Made by a program: the position numbers and the translations under genes. Under the pieces are notes generated by a model, which had not been told where the DNA came from, ran no database searches, and was given only the letters and a program-made list of their open reading frames with translations. Of a DNA stretch of 64,000 bases, positions 35,916 to 45,944 are shown one piece after another; position 1 is the first letter of the stretch, and each line of letters opens with the position of its first letter. This DNA is from Cyclobacteriaceae bacterium (lineage in GTDB: Bacteria; Bacteroidota; Bacteroidia; Cytophagales; Cyclobacteriaceae): assembly GCA_019638275.1 (NCBI GenBank), contig JAHBUC010000001.1, positions 186,001 to 250,000 of the forward strand, in the 5' to 3' direction.

Positions 35916-36458
35916 TTATGCTTCTGCAGCGGGCTCAGCTGAAGCTTCACCCTCGGCAGCAGCAGTTTCTGCGCTTGCCTCAGGAGCGGTAGCCGAAGCA
36001 ACTTCAGCCTTCTTGCGGATGGCTTCAGCGCGGGCTTCCTTAATTTTAGCCTCAGCTTCCTTACGGGCTTTGGCTTTAGCTTCCTTATCGCCAGCCAGTT
36101 TGTCAACGCGGCCTTGAATTTTGGATGTTTTGCTTTCCTTCCACTCGTTTAATTTGCGGTCGGCTTCTTCCTGTGAAAGGGCTCCTTTAACAACACCAAT
36201 TTGCAGGTGTTTACGCAACATAATGCCGCGGTAAGAAAGCATCGCCTTAACGGTATCGCTAGGCTGAGCACCGTTCATTAACCACTGGAAGGCTTTTTCT
36301 TCATCCAATTCAATGGTTGCAGGAACGGTTAATGGATTGTACGTGCCGATTTTTTCAATAAAGCGACCATCGCGTGGTGCCCTGGCATCGGCTATGATTA
36401 CATCGAATCTTGCCAGTTTTTTGCGGCCTCTGCGGGCCAATCTGATCTTAACTGCCAT
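35916..36458 (-). CDS. rpsP: 30S ribosomal protein S16 with long C-terminal tail
   Basis: Residues 1-85 are a normal S16: [38 protein letters not shown] and the [15 protein letters not shown] block. It differs in carrying about 95 further residues, a charged Lys/Glu/Ala helix ([21 protein letters not shown]) followed by an acidic Ala/Glu tail ending EPAAEA. Similar tails are common in Bacteroidota S16 but absent in E. coli. S16 is needed early in 30S assembly. It heads the rpsP-rimM-trmD-rplS group, with a good promoter upstream. Confidence 0.96.
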   Translation of the reverse strand: MAVKIRLARRGRKKLARFDVIIADARAPRDGRFIEKIGTYNPLTVPATIELDEEKAFQWLMNGAQPSDTVKAMLSYRGIMLRKHLQIGVVKGALSQEEADRKLNEWKESKTSKIQGRVDKLAGDKEAKAKARKEAEAKIKEARAEAIRKKAEVASATAPEASAETAAAEGEASAEPAAEA

Positions 36459-36503
36459 TTTCTTTCAGTTTTTGTGGAACTCGTCCGTTTATAATTAGGG
36501 CTG

Positions 36504-36533
36504 CAAATATAGGAGATTTTAGCCGATCGGCAA
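36504..36533 (-). promoter_or_regulatory. Promoter of rpsP
   Basis: On the minus strand TTG (36531-36533) is followed after 19 bases by TATATTTG (36504-36511). This matches the Bacteroidota -33/-7 layout. The predicted leader is about 40 bases. Confidence 0.6.
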
Positions 36534-36621
36534 TTTAACCTGAAAAGAATGCTAAGCATGTTTACAGATTTAAATATTCGTTTACGCGATTATTCAATTT
36601 TTTTATCCAGAAGGGGTTCAA

Positions 36622-36629
36622 TACATTTG
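36622..36629 (+). promoter_or_regulatory. Promoter -7 box for sucA
   Basis: TACATTTG matches TAnnTTTG 21 bases before the sucA ATG. No -33 TTTG is visible at standard spacing. Confidence 0.5.
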
Positions 36630-36650
36630 ATTTCTCATCCCTTTTAAACC

Positions 36651-39377
36651 ATGGATAAATATTCCTACATCTCCAATGCTGATGTTGGCTACCTCGACCA
36701 ACTCTATCAAAATTATAAAAATGACCCCTCCAGCGTAGATCAAACCTGGCAAAAGTTTTTTGAGGGGTACGAATTCTCCATACAGCGATTTGGAGAAAAT
36801 GGTGGGGCAGCAGGTACAGCTGATACCCAATCTATTAAAGAGACCCAGGTGCGTAACCTGATCTTTGCATATCGTTCTTTTGGTCACCTGGCATCCAAGA
36901 CCAACCCCGTGCGGGAGAGACGGAACCACAACGTTCATTTTGATCTGAAGTTTTTCGGTCTTTCCGATGCAGACCTTGATACAGAATTTGATGTGGCCTC
37001 TGAGATTGGCATGGGCCGCGCTCCACTAAAAAAGATTGTGGAGAAGTTGAAAGCTGTTTACCTCGGCCCGATTGGTTTTGAATATAACTACATCCGCAAT
37101 GACGATGTGCGCCAATGGTTCTTTAACAAATGTGAAACGGAGTATTTCAATTATAGTCCAAGCCTGGATGAGCGCAAACGGATTCTGGCCAAGCTGAATG
37201 AAGCCGTTGTGTTTGAGAACTTTCTGCACACCAAATTTTTGGGACAAAAACGCTTTTCGTTGGAAGGTGGTGAGAACACAATTCCCGCACTTCAGGCCAT
37301 TATAAATAAGGCTGCTGAACTCGATGTGAAGGAAGTAGTGATTGGTATGGCACACCGTGGCCGTCTGAATGTGCTTTCCAACATTCTGGGAAAAACATAT
37401 GAACAGATTTTTACGGAGTTTGAAGGAAATATTAACCCGGATGCTACCATGGGTGATGGTGATGTGAAATATCACCTCGGTTATGCCAGCCGCATCGACA
37501 CGCCATCAGGTAAAAAGATTTATGTAAAACTAACGCCAAACCCTTCACACCTCGAAGCTGTAAACCCACTTGTAGTTGGCTACACCCGTGGACAGATTGA
37601 TGATGAGTTTGGGGGCGACCTGAAAAAGGCCATGGCCATTTTGATTCATGGTGATGCGGCTATTGCTGGCCAGGGTATTGTATATGAAGTGGCGCAGATG
37701 TCGGGATTACCAGGGTATACCACCGGAGGAACCGTTCATTTTGTGATTAACAATCAGGTTGGTTTTACAACCGATTATGATGATGCGCGTACGTCTATTT
37801 ATTGTACCGATGTTTCCAAGATTATTGATGCACCCGTATTGCACGTAAATGGTGATGATGCCGAAGCGGTTACTTTTGCCGCTAATCTGGCGGTGGAGTA
37901 TCGTCAGAAATTTGGAAAAGATATTTTCATCGACTTGTTATGTTACCGCAGACATGGCCATAACGAAAGTGATGAGCCTAAATTCACACAGCCAAAACTT
38001 TACAACATCATTGCCAAGCATCCGAACCCACGTGAAGTGTACGTGAAAAAGTTAACAACAAGTGGAGTTGATGGTGCGGCAATGGCTGAGGAGATGGACA
38101 AGAATTTCAGAAACCAGTTGCAAGACAGGTTAAATGAGGTAAAACAAAAACCTCTTCCTTATAAATTTCAAGATAGTGAAGAAGAATGGGCCACCATGCG
38201 AAAGGCTGTTGCAGAAGATTTTGATCAGTCGCCTAAAACGGGTGTGCCTGCTGCTGTTGTAGAAAAAGTAGGCAAAGCGCTCACTACCATTCCTGACGGA
38301 TTCAAGCCCATTAAGCAAATTGAAAAACTGTTAAAGGATCGTAAAGATGCTTTCTTTGATTCAAAAGCATTGGGCTGGGCCGAGGCGGAATTACTTGCCT
38401 TCGGATCATTGCTTGCCGAAAAATATATTGTGCGGATGTCCGGACAGGACGTAAAGCGGGGAACGTTCTCTCATCGCCACGCCTACTTCTGGGATGTAAA
38501 CACCAATCAATCATACTGTGGCCTTAATCATATTGAAGAAGGACAGGCAAAACTTCATATGTATAATTCGCTGCTTTCAGAATTTGGTGTGATGGGCTTT
38601 GAATATGGTTACTCCATGGCCACACCACATGCATTGGTTATTTGGGAAGCACAGTTTGGCGACTTTGTAAACGGTGCGCAAGTAATTATCGATCAGTTTT
38701 TAACGAGTGCTGAATCAAAATGGCAACGCCAAAACGGATTGGTATTGTTGCTTCCACATGGTTATGAAGGCCAGGGCCCAGAACACTCAAGTGCACGCCC
38801 GGAGCGTTTCTTGCAACAGGCTGCTGAGCTGAATATGATTGTGGTTAACCTGACTTCATCCTCCAACTATTTTCATATGTTAAGACGCCAGGTGAAGTGG
38901 GAATTCCGCAAGCCTTGTGTGATGTTCTCACCAAAATCATTGCTGCGGCATCCCGGTGTTGTTTCTCCGGTGAAGGAATTTACATCCGGATCGTTTGTTG
39001 AAGTTTTGGATGATCCAAGTGCAAATGCGAAAGATGTTAAACGCGTGGTATTCTGTACTGGAAAAGTATTCTTTGATTTGCAGGAGTATCAGCAAAAGAA
39101 AAAAATCAAGAACACAGCAATTGTGAGGTTAGAGCAACTCTATCCATTCCCGAAACAACAAGTGGGTGAGATACAGAAGAAATATAAAAACGCGGAATTG
39201 ATCTGGATGCAGGAAGAACCCTATAACATGGGCTACTGGGCGTACATACAACGCTTTATGCCGGATGAGAAATGGAAAGTGGTAGCACGCAAGTCGAGCG
39301 CCTCTCCGGCAACCGGATACTCCAAAGTTCATAAATCTGAACAAGAGAAAATTATCTCGCTTGCTTTTGAAATTTAA
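36651..39377 (+). CDS. sucA: 2-oxoglutarate dehydrogenase E1 component
   Basis: E1o decarboxylates 2-oxoglutarate with thiamine diphosphate and passes the succinyl group to lipoyl-E2. The 908-residue protein starts with the E1o N-terminal segment (YLDQLYQNYKNDPSSVDQTWQKFFEGYEF) that binds E2/E3. The thiamine-binding region follows, with IGMAHRGRLNVL, GDAAIAGQGIVYE, TTGGTVHFVINNQVGFTT and the GDDAEAV loop. The transketolase-like domain has YEGQGPEHSSARPERFLQ and the C-terminal RLEQLYPFP and MQEEPYNMGYW blocks. Length is typical. odhB and lpdA follow on the same strand. Confidence 0.97.
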   Translation: MDKYSYISNADVGYLDQLYQNYKNDPSSVDQTWQKFFEGYEFSIQRFGENGGAAGTADTQSIKETQVRNLIFAYRSFGHLASKTNPVRERRNHNVHFDLKFFGLSDADLDTEFDVASEIGMGRAPLKKIVEKLKAVYLGPIGFEYNYIRNDDVRQWFFNKCETEYFNYSPSLDERKRILAKLNEAVVFENFLHTKFLGQKRFSLEGGENTIPALQAIINKAAELDVKEVVIGMAHRGRLNVLSNILGKTYEQIFTEFEGNINPDATMGDGDVKYHLGYASRIDTPSGKKIYVKLTPNPSHLEAVNPLVVGYTRGQIDDEFGGDLKKAMAILIHGDAAIAGQGIVYEVAQMSGLPGYTTGGTVHFVINNQVGFTTDYDDARTSIYCTDVSKIIDAPVLHVNGDDAEAVTFAANLAVEYRQKFGKDIFIDLLCYRRHGHNESDEPKFTQPKLYNIIAKHPNPREVYVKKLTTSGVDGAAMAEEMDKNFRNQLQDRLNEVKQKPLPYKFQDSEEEWATMRKAVAEDFDQSPKTGVPAAVVEKVGKALTTIPDGFKPIKQIEKLLKDRKDAFFDSKALGWAEAELLAFGSLLAEKYIVRMSGQDVKRGTFSHRHAYFWDVNTNQSYCGLNHIEEGQAKLHMYNSLLSEFGVMGFEYGYSMATPHALVIWEAQFGDFVNGAQVIIDQFLTSAESKWQRQNGLVLLLPHGYEGQGPEHSSARPERFLQQAAELNMIVVNLTSSSNYFHMLRRQVKWEFRKPCVMFSPKSLLRHPGVVSPVKEFTSGSFVEVLDDPSANAKDVKRVVFCTGKVFFDLQEYQQKKKIKNTAIVRLEQLYPFPKQQVGEIQKKYKNAELIWMQEEPYNMGYWAYIQRFMPDEKWKVVARKSSASPATGYSKVHKSEQEKIISLAFEI

Positions 39378-39411
39378 TCAACCCTCAAACCATAAACTGT
39401 AAAATCAAACC

Positions 39412-40935
39412 ATGGCTATACAAGTAAAAGTACCCACTGTTGGCGAATCGATTACCGAGGTAACGATTGCCAACTGGCTTAAGAAGGATGGAGAAGCGGT
39501 GCAGATGGATGAAGTGATTGCTGAACTGGAATCCGATAAAGCCACCTTTGAGCTGACAGCACCGGCAGCCGGTGTGCTTCGCATTAAAAAGCAACAAGGC
39601 GATGCTGTGCCCATTGGAGAATTGATTTGTGAGATTGAAGAGTCTGCAGATGCGGGTTCGTCAAAAGGCAAGGAAGAAAGTAAACCTGCTGCCGAATCAA
39701 AGAAAGAGGCTCCAAAATCTACGGGTGAGGTAAAAGAGATGAAGGTGCCTGCGGTAGGGGAGTCCATCACGGAAGTAACGATTTCAACCTGGCTCAAAAA
39801 GGATGGCGATTTTGTAAAACTTGATGAAGTAATAGCCGAGGTAGAATCTGATAAAGCCACCTTTGAACTTCCGGCTGAGGCAAATGGTATTTTAAAGATT
39901 GTAGCAAAAGAAAAGGAAACCCTTCCGATTGGTGGGTTGATTTGCAAGATTGAAGTGATGGAAGGAGAACCTGTTGCATCCGCATCCGCCACAACCTCAA
40001 CATCCTCTTCGTCTTCACAGTCTTCCGCTTCTGATAAATCATATGCCTCCGGCCATCCGTCACCGGCAGCGGCAAAAATTTTGGATGAGAAAGGGATTTC
40101 TGCCTCACAGGTTCAGGGTTCTGGCGTGGGCGGCAGAATCACAAAGGAAGATGCCACCAAGGCGCAGCAAGGAGCGAAGCAGGAACCTGCCAAACAGGCC
40201 GTTTCCGGACCACCTGTTATTGGTGGTGGCGTTTCGCGCAATCAGCGCAAAGAAAAAATGACTTCGCTTCGTAAAACGATTGCCCGCAGATTGGTTTCGG
40301 TTAAAAACGAAACGGCCATGCTTACTACGTTCAACGAAGTTGACATGAAGCCAATCATGGATATGCGCGCCAAGTACAAAGATAAGTTTAAGGAAAAGTA
40401 TGGGGTGGGCTTAGGCTTCATGTCGTTCTTCACAAAGGCGGTTTGTCAGGCGTTGAAAGAATGGCCTGCGATAAACGCTCAAATTAATGGCGATGAAATT
40501 ATCTACCACGATTATTGTGACATCTCCATTGCGGTTTCTACACCGCGTGGATTGGTGGTGCCTGTTATCCGCAATGCGGAAGCCCTTTCGTTTGATCAGA
40601 TTGAAGCTGAAATCGGAAGACTGGCTGCACGTGGCCGCGATGGTAAACTTTCTATTGATGAAATGACAGGTGGTACCTTCTCCATCACCAACGGTGGTGT
40701 GTTTGGTTCGATGTTATCAACACCTATTATCAATCCGCCCCAGTCAGCCATTTTAGGTATGCATAATATTGTAGAGCGACCTGTAGTGAAAAATGGCCAG
40801 GTGGTAGTTACTCCGGTAATGTATGTGGCCCTTTCGTATGATCACCGTATTATTGATGGCCGTGAGTCGGTGAGCTTCCTGTATCGCGTGAAAGAAATGT
40901 TGGAAGATCCTGGAAGGTTAATACTGGGTGTATAA
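39412..40935 (+). CDS. odhB: 2-oxoglutarate dehydrogenase E2, dihydrolipoyl succinyltransferase, two lipoyl domains
   Basis: E2o forms the core of the complex and transfers the succinyl group to CoA. The 507-residue protein has two lipoyl domains (residues 1-80 and about 105-185), each with the lipoylated Lys in [10 protein letters not shown] Ser/Thr-rich linker follows, then the E3/E1-binding domain ([21 protein letters not shown]) and the catalytic domain ending [12 protein letters not shown] with the active His and Asp. Most E2o enzymes have one lipoyl domain; the two here are very similar and suggest internal duplication. The gene lies between sucA (34-base gap) and lpdA. Confidence 0.96.
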   Translation: MAIQVKVPTVGESITEVTIANWLKKDGEAVQMDEVIAELESDKATFELTAPAAGVLRIKKQQGDAVPIGELICEIEESADAGSSKGKEESKPAAESKKEAPKSTGEVKEMKVPAVGESITEVTISTWLKKDGDFVKLDEVIAEVESDKATFELPAEANGILKIVAKEKETLPIGGLICKIEVMEGEPVASASATTSTSSSSSQSSASDKSYASGHPSPAAAKILDEKGISASQVQGSGVGGRITKEDATKAQQGAKQEPAKQAVSGPPVIGGGVSRNQRKEKMTSLRKTIARRLVSVKNETAMLTTFNEVDMKPIMDMRAKYKDKFKEKYGVGLGFMSFFTKAVCQALKEWPAINAQINGDEIIYHDYCDISIAVSTPRGLVVPVIRNAEALSFDQIEAEIGRLAARGRDGKLSIDEMTGGTFSITNGGVFGSMLSTPIINPPQSAILGMHNIVERPVVKNGQVVVTPVMYVALSYDHRIIDGRESVSFLYRVKEMLEDPGRLILGV

Positions 40936-40983
40936 CGTTGCCAAATTTTACTTTAAAATAAAACCCGCTAAAATTTTCTGTTT

Positions 40984-42381
40984 ATGGATTATCAAGTAAT
41001 AGTAATTGGTTCTGGTCCCGGAGGTTATGTGGCAGCCATACGCTGCGCACAACTCGGAATGAAAACGGCCATCGTTGAAAAATACAATACCCTTGGTGGT
41101 ACGTGTTTAAACGTGGGCTGTATTCCATCCAAAGCGTTACTTGATTCATCCGAACATTTCCACAATGCGGAGCATAATTTTGCGGAACACGGCATTGACA
41201 TTTCTAAACCGAAAGCTAACCTGACACAAATGATCAAGCGTAAAGCGGGTGTTGTCAAGTCTAACGTGGATGGCATCGCTTTCCTAATGAAGAAAAATAA
41301 AATTGATGTGCATACGGGAGTAGGGGCGTTTGTCGATAAAAACACCATTAAGATCACGCCTGCAGATGGAAAGGAAAAAACCATTACCGGTGAGAAGATC
41401 ATTATTGCAACGGGTTCGAAGCCAACACCACTTCCATTCGCGCCATTTGATAAAAAGCGAATAATCTCCAGTACGGAAGCATTGGAGTTAAAGGAAATTC
41501 CTAAGCATTTGATTGTAGTAGGTGGAGGCGTAATCGGTATGGAGCTGGGCTCTGTTTATGCCCGAATCGGTTCTAAGGTAACGGTGGTAGAATTTCTGGA
41601 CAGCATTATCCCCACAATGGATGGCACAATGGGTAAAGAATTACAGAAGGCTACCAAAAAACTGGGAATGGAATTTTTTCTGGGGCATAAGGTCACGTCT
41701 ATTGAAAATAAGGGCAAAGAAGTTTTACTGAAAGCTGAGGATAAAAGCGGCAAGCAGATTGAATTGAAGGGTGATTATTGTTTGGTAAGCATTGGCCGCA
41801 GGCCATATACGGATGGACTTGGGTTGGATAAGATTGGAATTGAAACTGATCGCGGACAAATTCCAGTCGACAATCATTTGCGCACAAAAGTAGATAACAT
41901 TTATGCCATTGGTGATGTGGTGCGAGGTGCTATGCTGGCGCACAAAGCTGAGGAAGAAGGTGTGATGGTTGCTGAGCAATTGGCCGGACAAAAGCCACAT
42001 ATCAATTACAATTTAATTCCGGGTGTGGTGTACACCTGGCCGGAAGTGGCGAGTGTAGGATATAGTGAAGAGCAATTGAAGAAAGACGGCCGCGCCTACA
42101 AAACCGGATCATTTCCTTACAAGGCTTTGGGTAGAGCACGGGCATCGATGGATCTTGATGGGCTTGTAAAAATTCTGGCCGATAAAAACACGGATGAAAT
42201 TTTAGGCGTGCACATTATCGGTGCTCGCGCTGCCGACATGATTGCAGCAGGCGTTGTAGCGATGGAATATCGCGCTTCAGCAGAAGATGTTTCGCGTATG
42301 AGTCATGCACATCCAACGTACATGGAGGCCGTGAAAGAAGCATGCCTGGCAGCAACCGCCAACAGGCCGATACATATGTAA
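40984..42381 (+). CDS. lpdA: Dihydrolipoyl dehydrogenase (E3)
   Basis: E3 reoxidises the dihydrolipoyl groups of E2, reducing NAD+. The 465-residue flavoprotein has the FAD motif VIGSGPGGYVAAIR, the redox disulfide GGTCLNVGCIPSK, the NAD-binding VVGGGVIGMELGSVYARIGSKVT, the second FAD motif DNIYAIGDVVRGAMLAHKA and the C-terminal catalytic HAHPTYMEAVKEA. It is complete. Its place after odhB shows it serves the 2-oxoglutarate complex, though it may also be shared with pyruvate dehydrogenase and glycine cleavage. Confidence 0.97.
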   Translation: MDYQVIVIGSGPGGYVAAIRCAQLGMKTAIVEKYNTLGGTCLNVGCIPSKALLDSSEHFHNAEHNFAEHGIDISKPKANLTQMIKRKAGVVKSNVDGIAFLMKKNKIDVHTGVGAFVDKNTIKITPADGKEKTITGEKIIIATGSKPTPLPFAPFDKKRIISSTEALELKEIPKHLIVVGGGVIGMELGSVYARIGSKVTVVEFLDSIIPTMDGTMGKELQKATKKLGMEFFLGHKVTSIENKGKEVLLKAEDKSGKQIELKGDYCLVSIGRRPYTDGLGLDKIGIETDRGQIPVDNHLRTKVDNIYAIGDVVRGAMLAHKAEEEGVMVAEQLAGQKPHINYNLIPGVVYTWPEVASVGYSEEQLKKDGRAYKTGSFPYKALGRARASMDLDGLVKILADKNTDEILGVHIIGARAADMIAAGVVAMEYRASAEDVSRMSHAHPTYMEAVKEACLAATANRPIHM

Positions 42382-42388
42382 TGGTAAA

Positions 42389-43528
42389 TTACTTTTTGTA
42401 TTGAACAAATGCCCGAAGGCCGAGCATAATCACCAACGGTATCAAAGAGTAGTGTAACGTCTGCGGCAGCCATGCCCATGAAATAAGCAGAAGCACCTGA
42501 ATGGCACATACGGTCAGGAAATATTTTTTTACCCATTCACGGGATTTAAAAACAAGGAACGCTGCAACCAAATTGGTGGGCAGCGCCCAAAGTACGTTCA
42601 GGTTATTGGCAGCAGCTTTATGATCGGTGGCAACCCAAAGCAAAAATAGCAGTAAACCGACCAGACCGGTAACACCAAACACCAGCGCATCAAACCAGTT
42701 GGATGTTTTCTTTCGTTTAAAATCGTAAAGAGAAATTGCCACGGCCAGCAGTGCAAAAAGTGCGAATACGTAAATCGGTTGAAAAATGCCGTTACTGAAA
42801 ATTTGAGGCTCAGGCTGATAGCGAATTAGTTTTTCCTTTACCAGGGGTTGTCCATTAATCTCGGCATGATCAAACCCTTGTTCCACATAATCGGGCAAGA
42901 ACATGTGTTCATAGGGTGTTGCTACTTTATCCATCGGCAGGCCGAGACACAAATCAATGCCTAAATCGCCCCAAGGTTGGTATTTCAAATACAGGTCTGT
43001 CAGTGCGCGGATTGATAGTGGATTGGTAATGTGAGATCCATCAAAAACCACAGCCTCGCCAAAAACTTTTTGTATTATTTCAGGAAGTTTAGTGGCGCAG
43101 TTGTCGTAGAAGTAATCGTAAAAATAGAACTGGTTTTCAGGCTTGGCATTCCACACCAGGTAATCAAATAGTTTTTGCTTTTGTTCGTAGGTTAAGTTCA
43201 GTACTTGTTCGTGCACGTACCGGTTGTAATATTGATACACGTATTCAAACCGTTCGTAGTCCTGCACAGCCAGTCGGTACCGGTTATGCCCGCGGGCAAA
43301 GTTGAGGTAGAAGTTTGGTTGTTCGAAGTCGAAAACACCGTAGTTGAACGCTGCATTGATCCCGTTAACCGGATCATATACACGAAATGCGCTGTGACCG
43401 AATGCGGTGAATACGGCCTCTTGCCCCGGACCACAGGTAATTACTGAAATCTCGGCCTGCTCGGAAAGTTGCCTTGCAAACGCAGTTTGTGCAATTGACC
43501 ACAGTAGAAATAGCAATACCTTTTTCAT
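42389..43528 (-). CDS. DUF4105 domain protein with C-terminal membrane helices
   Basis: The start was set at the ATG at 43528 (MKKVLLFLLWSIAQTAFARQ), a signal peptide, giving 379 residues. The DUF4105 domain (about residues 25-200) shows the typical EISVITCGPGQEAVFTAFGHSAFRVYDP and YDYFYDNCATKLPEIIQ; the conserved His and Cys suggest a cysteine-peptidase-like (NlpC/P60-related) fold, but activity is unproven. After about residue 255, four or five membrane helices follow. It is anchored in the inner membrane with the domain outside. The gene is convergent with lpdA. Confidence 0.82.
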   Translation of the reverse strand: MKKVLLFLLWSIAQTAFARQLSEQAEISVITCGPGQEAVFTAFGHSAFRVYDPVNGINAAFNYGVFDFEQPNFYLNFARGHNRYRLAVQDYERFEYVYQYYNRYVHEQVLNLTYEQKQKLFDYLVWNAKPENQFYFYDYFYDNCATKLPEIIQKVFGEAVVFDGSHITNPLSIRALTDLYLKYQPWGDLGIDLCLGLPMDKVATPYEHMFLPDYVEQGFDHAEINGQPLVKEKLIRYQPEPQIFSNGIFQPIYVFALFALLAVAISLYDFKRKKTSNWFDALVFGVTGLVGLLLFLLWVATDHKAAANNLNVLWALPTNLVAAFLVFKSREWVKKYFLTVCAIQVLLLISWAWLPQTLHYSLIPLVIMLGLRAFVQYKK

Positions 43529-43602
43529 GCGGTGAAAGATGGCCAATAAATAAGATTAATTCAAACAACTTGCTATTTTGCCTTTTTAGATTTCTTACTG
43601 AA

Positions 43603-44925
43603 ATGATGTTGCGTTTGAAGGCGATTGGGGATTGGCTTGGCATCAGGCACCCGGAGGATACCGGTATCTTTTTTACGACCAGAAGGGCGGTACTGTATAC
43701 TCGGATTCTGATGGTAACTGCGTTAGCAGTTTTCATTACGCTCATAAAGGATGTTATTGACCAGGGATTTTCATTTGTGCCTTTAGTTGTATTTTTTCTT
43801 TCTGTTGTCATTTGCATTTCCATTGTTTTAAACCGTACAGGAAGAACGACCAGTTCGAAGGTTATTTTTTTATTATTAATGAACCTGGTAATTGGTCTGC
43901 TATGTTCGGTTATTCCACCGGAGCGACTCGCCTTTATTTATTTCTTCCCTTTGCTGATTATGGCGTTTGTGATTTTTAAAGATCACCAGAAAGGACTTCA
44001 GCAGATTTTTATTGCTCTGTCATCAGCGATGCTGATGCTGTTGGTTATTACCGGGTTTAAACTTTTTTGGGATTATCAATTGTCTGTTTCTGAGTTGGGA
44101 CAAAAGAACATGGTGATTAATGTTATTGTCACCATAGTGACCATTACCCTGTGTGTTGATTTTTTGATGCGTACCAATAAGCGCGCTGAAGAAAGCTTGA
44201 AAAGACAAGCCGCCTTTATCGCACAGCAAAACCTGGAGCTGAAAAAGATTAACGCAGAACTCGATCGCTTTGTTTATAGTGCTTCGCATGATCTGCGTGC
44301 GCCACTGGTTTCCATTCAGGGTCTTTCGAAACTGGCTATTTCAGAATCGCAGAGTGACATTGATCGGAAATACTTTAAACTGATTAATGACCGTGTTGTG
44401 CGGTTGGATGACTTTATTCGCGACATTATTGAGTACTCCAGAAACGCCCGGACCGAACGAAAGCCAGAATCGTTTTCGCTTAGCGCCATGATGCATGAAG
44501 TAATCGAAAACCTGAAGTATATGGAGGACGCAGATCGGATAGTATTTTTAGTGTCTTCTTCTGTGGAGGAAGTGCACACCGATAAAAGCCGGCTGAAAGT
44601 TGTGCTGTCGAATATCATTTCAAATGCGATAAAATATCATAACCTACGGCAGGAAAATCCAAGTGTACAAATTACCACCAGTCAGTCAGAGTCAACTATA
44701 TGCATTCGTATTCAGGACAATGGAATTGGTATTCAAGATGAGGCCCGGGAGAAGATTTTTGATATGTTTTACAGGGCTACTGATCGGGCAGGTGGTTCGG
44801 GTCTTGGGTTGTATATTGTAAAGGAAATAGTAGAAAAACTGGAAGGCACCATTGCAGTGAGTTCTGTATTTGGTGAAGGAACAACCTTTGAGGTATGTAT
44901 TCCGGTTCAGCTTCAGGCACAATGA
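43603..44925 (+). CDS. Membrane sensor histidine kinase
   Basis: The start was set at the ATG at 43603 (MMLRLKAIGDWLGIR); the upstream extension overlaps the divergent DUF4105 gene. The 440-residue protein has about six membrane helices (residues 30-200) with no recognised extracellular sensor domain. A short coiled coil (EESLKRQAAFIAQQNLELKKIN) and the DHp domain follow, with phospho-accepting His229 in ASHDLRAPL. The HATPase domain has NIISNAIKYH, QDNGIGI and GGSGLGLYIVKEIVEKL. No response regulator gene is adjacent, so it is an orphan kinase. Its stop overlaps the radical SAM start (ATGA), so the two are translated together. Confidence 0.92.
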   Translation: MMLRLKAIGDWLGIRHPEDTGIFFTTRRAVLYTRILMVTALAVFITLIKDVIDQGFSFVPLVVFFLSVVICISIVLNRTGRTTSSKVIFLLLMNLVIGLLCSVIPPERLAFIYFFPLLIMAFVIFKDHQKGLQQIFIALSSAMLMLLVITGFKLFWDYQLSVSELGQKNMVINVIVTIVTITLCVDFLMRTNKRAEESLKRQAAFIAQQNLELKKINAELDRFVYSASHDLRAPLVSIQGLSKLAISESQSDIDRKYFKLINDRVVRLDDFIRDIIEYSRNARTERKPESFSLSAMMHEVIENLKYMEDADRIVFLVSSSVEEVHTDKSRLKVVLSNIISNAIKYHNLRQENPSVQITTSQSESTICIRIQDNGIGIQDEAREKIFDMFYRATDRAGGSGLGLYIVKEIVEKLEGTIAVSSVFGEGTTFEVCIPVQLQAQ

Positions 44926-45941
44926 CAAATTTTCGTGACATACTAAATGGAGTTTCGAAAACATCGCTTCAACGTGTTTTCAATGCCGTGCGTGTCTGGT
45001 CAAGTTATCATCAATCGAAAGTAACAGGAAAACCTTCCATCAGTGGTTTACCCATCAGCATTTCGATAGAGCCAACCACCAGTTGCAATTTACGATGCCC
45101 GGAATGCCCGAGTGGTTTACGCTCTTTCACGCGCCCAACAGGCATGCTCCAGCAGATGCTGTTCAGAAACGTTATCGATCAACTGGCATCAAAACTCAGC
45201 TATCTTATTTTTTACTTTCAGGGCGAACCTTATCTGAACCCGGGATTTTTGGATATGGTACGCTACGCGAGTAGTAAGGGTATCTATACCGCCACCTCAA
45301 CCAACGCGCATTACCTCACAGCAGAAAATGCAAAGCGAACGCTTGAGTCGGGCTTGGACAGGCTCATTATTTCGATTGACGGTACAACACAGGATACCTA
45401 TGAGGCATACCGGGTAGGTGGTAGCCTGGAAAAGGTAATAGAGAGCACGCGGCAAATTGTTGCCCTGAAGAAGCAGCTGAAATCAAAAACACCTCATCTT
45501 GTATTTCAATTTTTGGTGGTAAAGCCAAACGAGCACCAGGTTCCTGAAGTATATAGACTTGCAAAACAATTGGGCGTAGATGAGGTAATGTTGAAAACCG
45601 CGCAAATCTATGACTATGAAAATGGTTCCGACTTGATCCCTGATCAGGATAAATACTCCAGGTACAGAAAATCATCATCTGGAAAATTCGAAATCAAAAA
45701 CAACCTCGATAACCACTGTTGGAAAATGTGGCACAGTTGCGTGATTACCTGGGACGGAAAAGTTGTGCCATGCTGCTTTGATAAAGACGCCCATTTTGTT
45801 TTGGGTGATCTCAGCAAAAACACGTTTGAGGAAATCTGGTTTGGTGACCAGTACAATCAATTCCGATCGTCCCTACTTAAATCGCGAAAAGAAATTGAAA
45901 TCTGTAAGAATTGCACAGAAGGCACTAAGGTGTGGGCTTAG
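44922..45941 (+). CDS. Radical SAM/SPASM domain protein
   Basis: The start is the ATG at 44922, overlapping the kinase stop. The 339-residue enzyme has the radical SAM cluster motif with Cys55, Cys59 and Cys62 (SCNLRCPECP). GEPYLNP follows and then the body of the SAM barrel. The C-terminal SPASM region has CWKMWHSCVITWDGKVVPCC and CKNC, enough cysteines for at least one auxiliary 4Fe-4S cluster. Relatives modify peptides or act in cofactor and cell-surface biosynthesis; no precursor-peptide gene or partner enzyme is visible beside it, so the substrate is unknown. The kinase-enzyme overlap is unusual and worth noting. Confidence 0.88.
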   Translation: MTNFRDILNGVSKTSLQRVFNAVRVWSSYHQSKVTGKPSISGLPISISIEPTTSCNLRCPECPSGLRSFTRPTGMLQQMLFRNVIDQLASKLSYLIFYFQGEPYLNPGFLDMVRYASSKGIYTATSTNAHYLTAENAKRTLESGLDRLIISIDGTTQDTYEAYRVGGSLEKVIESTRQIVALKKQLKSKTPHLVFQFLVVKPNEHQVPEVYRLAKQLGVDEVMLKTAQIYDYENGSDLIPDQDKYSRYRKSSSGKFEIKNNLDNHCWKMWHSCVITWDGKVVPCCFDKDAHFVLGDLSKNTFEEIWFGDQYNQFRSSLLKSRKEIEICKNCTEGTKVWA

Positions 45942-45944
45942 CAA

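Noticed and set aside
39405-39992. A 195-codon frame antisense to odhB
   Set aside because: Low-complexity Ser-rich shadow of the two lipoyl domains, repeating with the same period.
43474-43602. N-terminal extension of the histidine kinase
   Set aside because: It overlaps the start of the divergent DUF4105 gene and is unlike the family. The ATG at 43603 gives a normal start.
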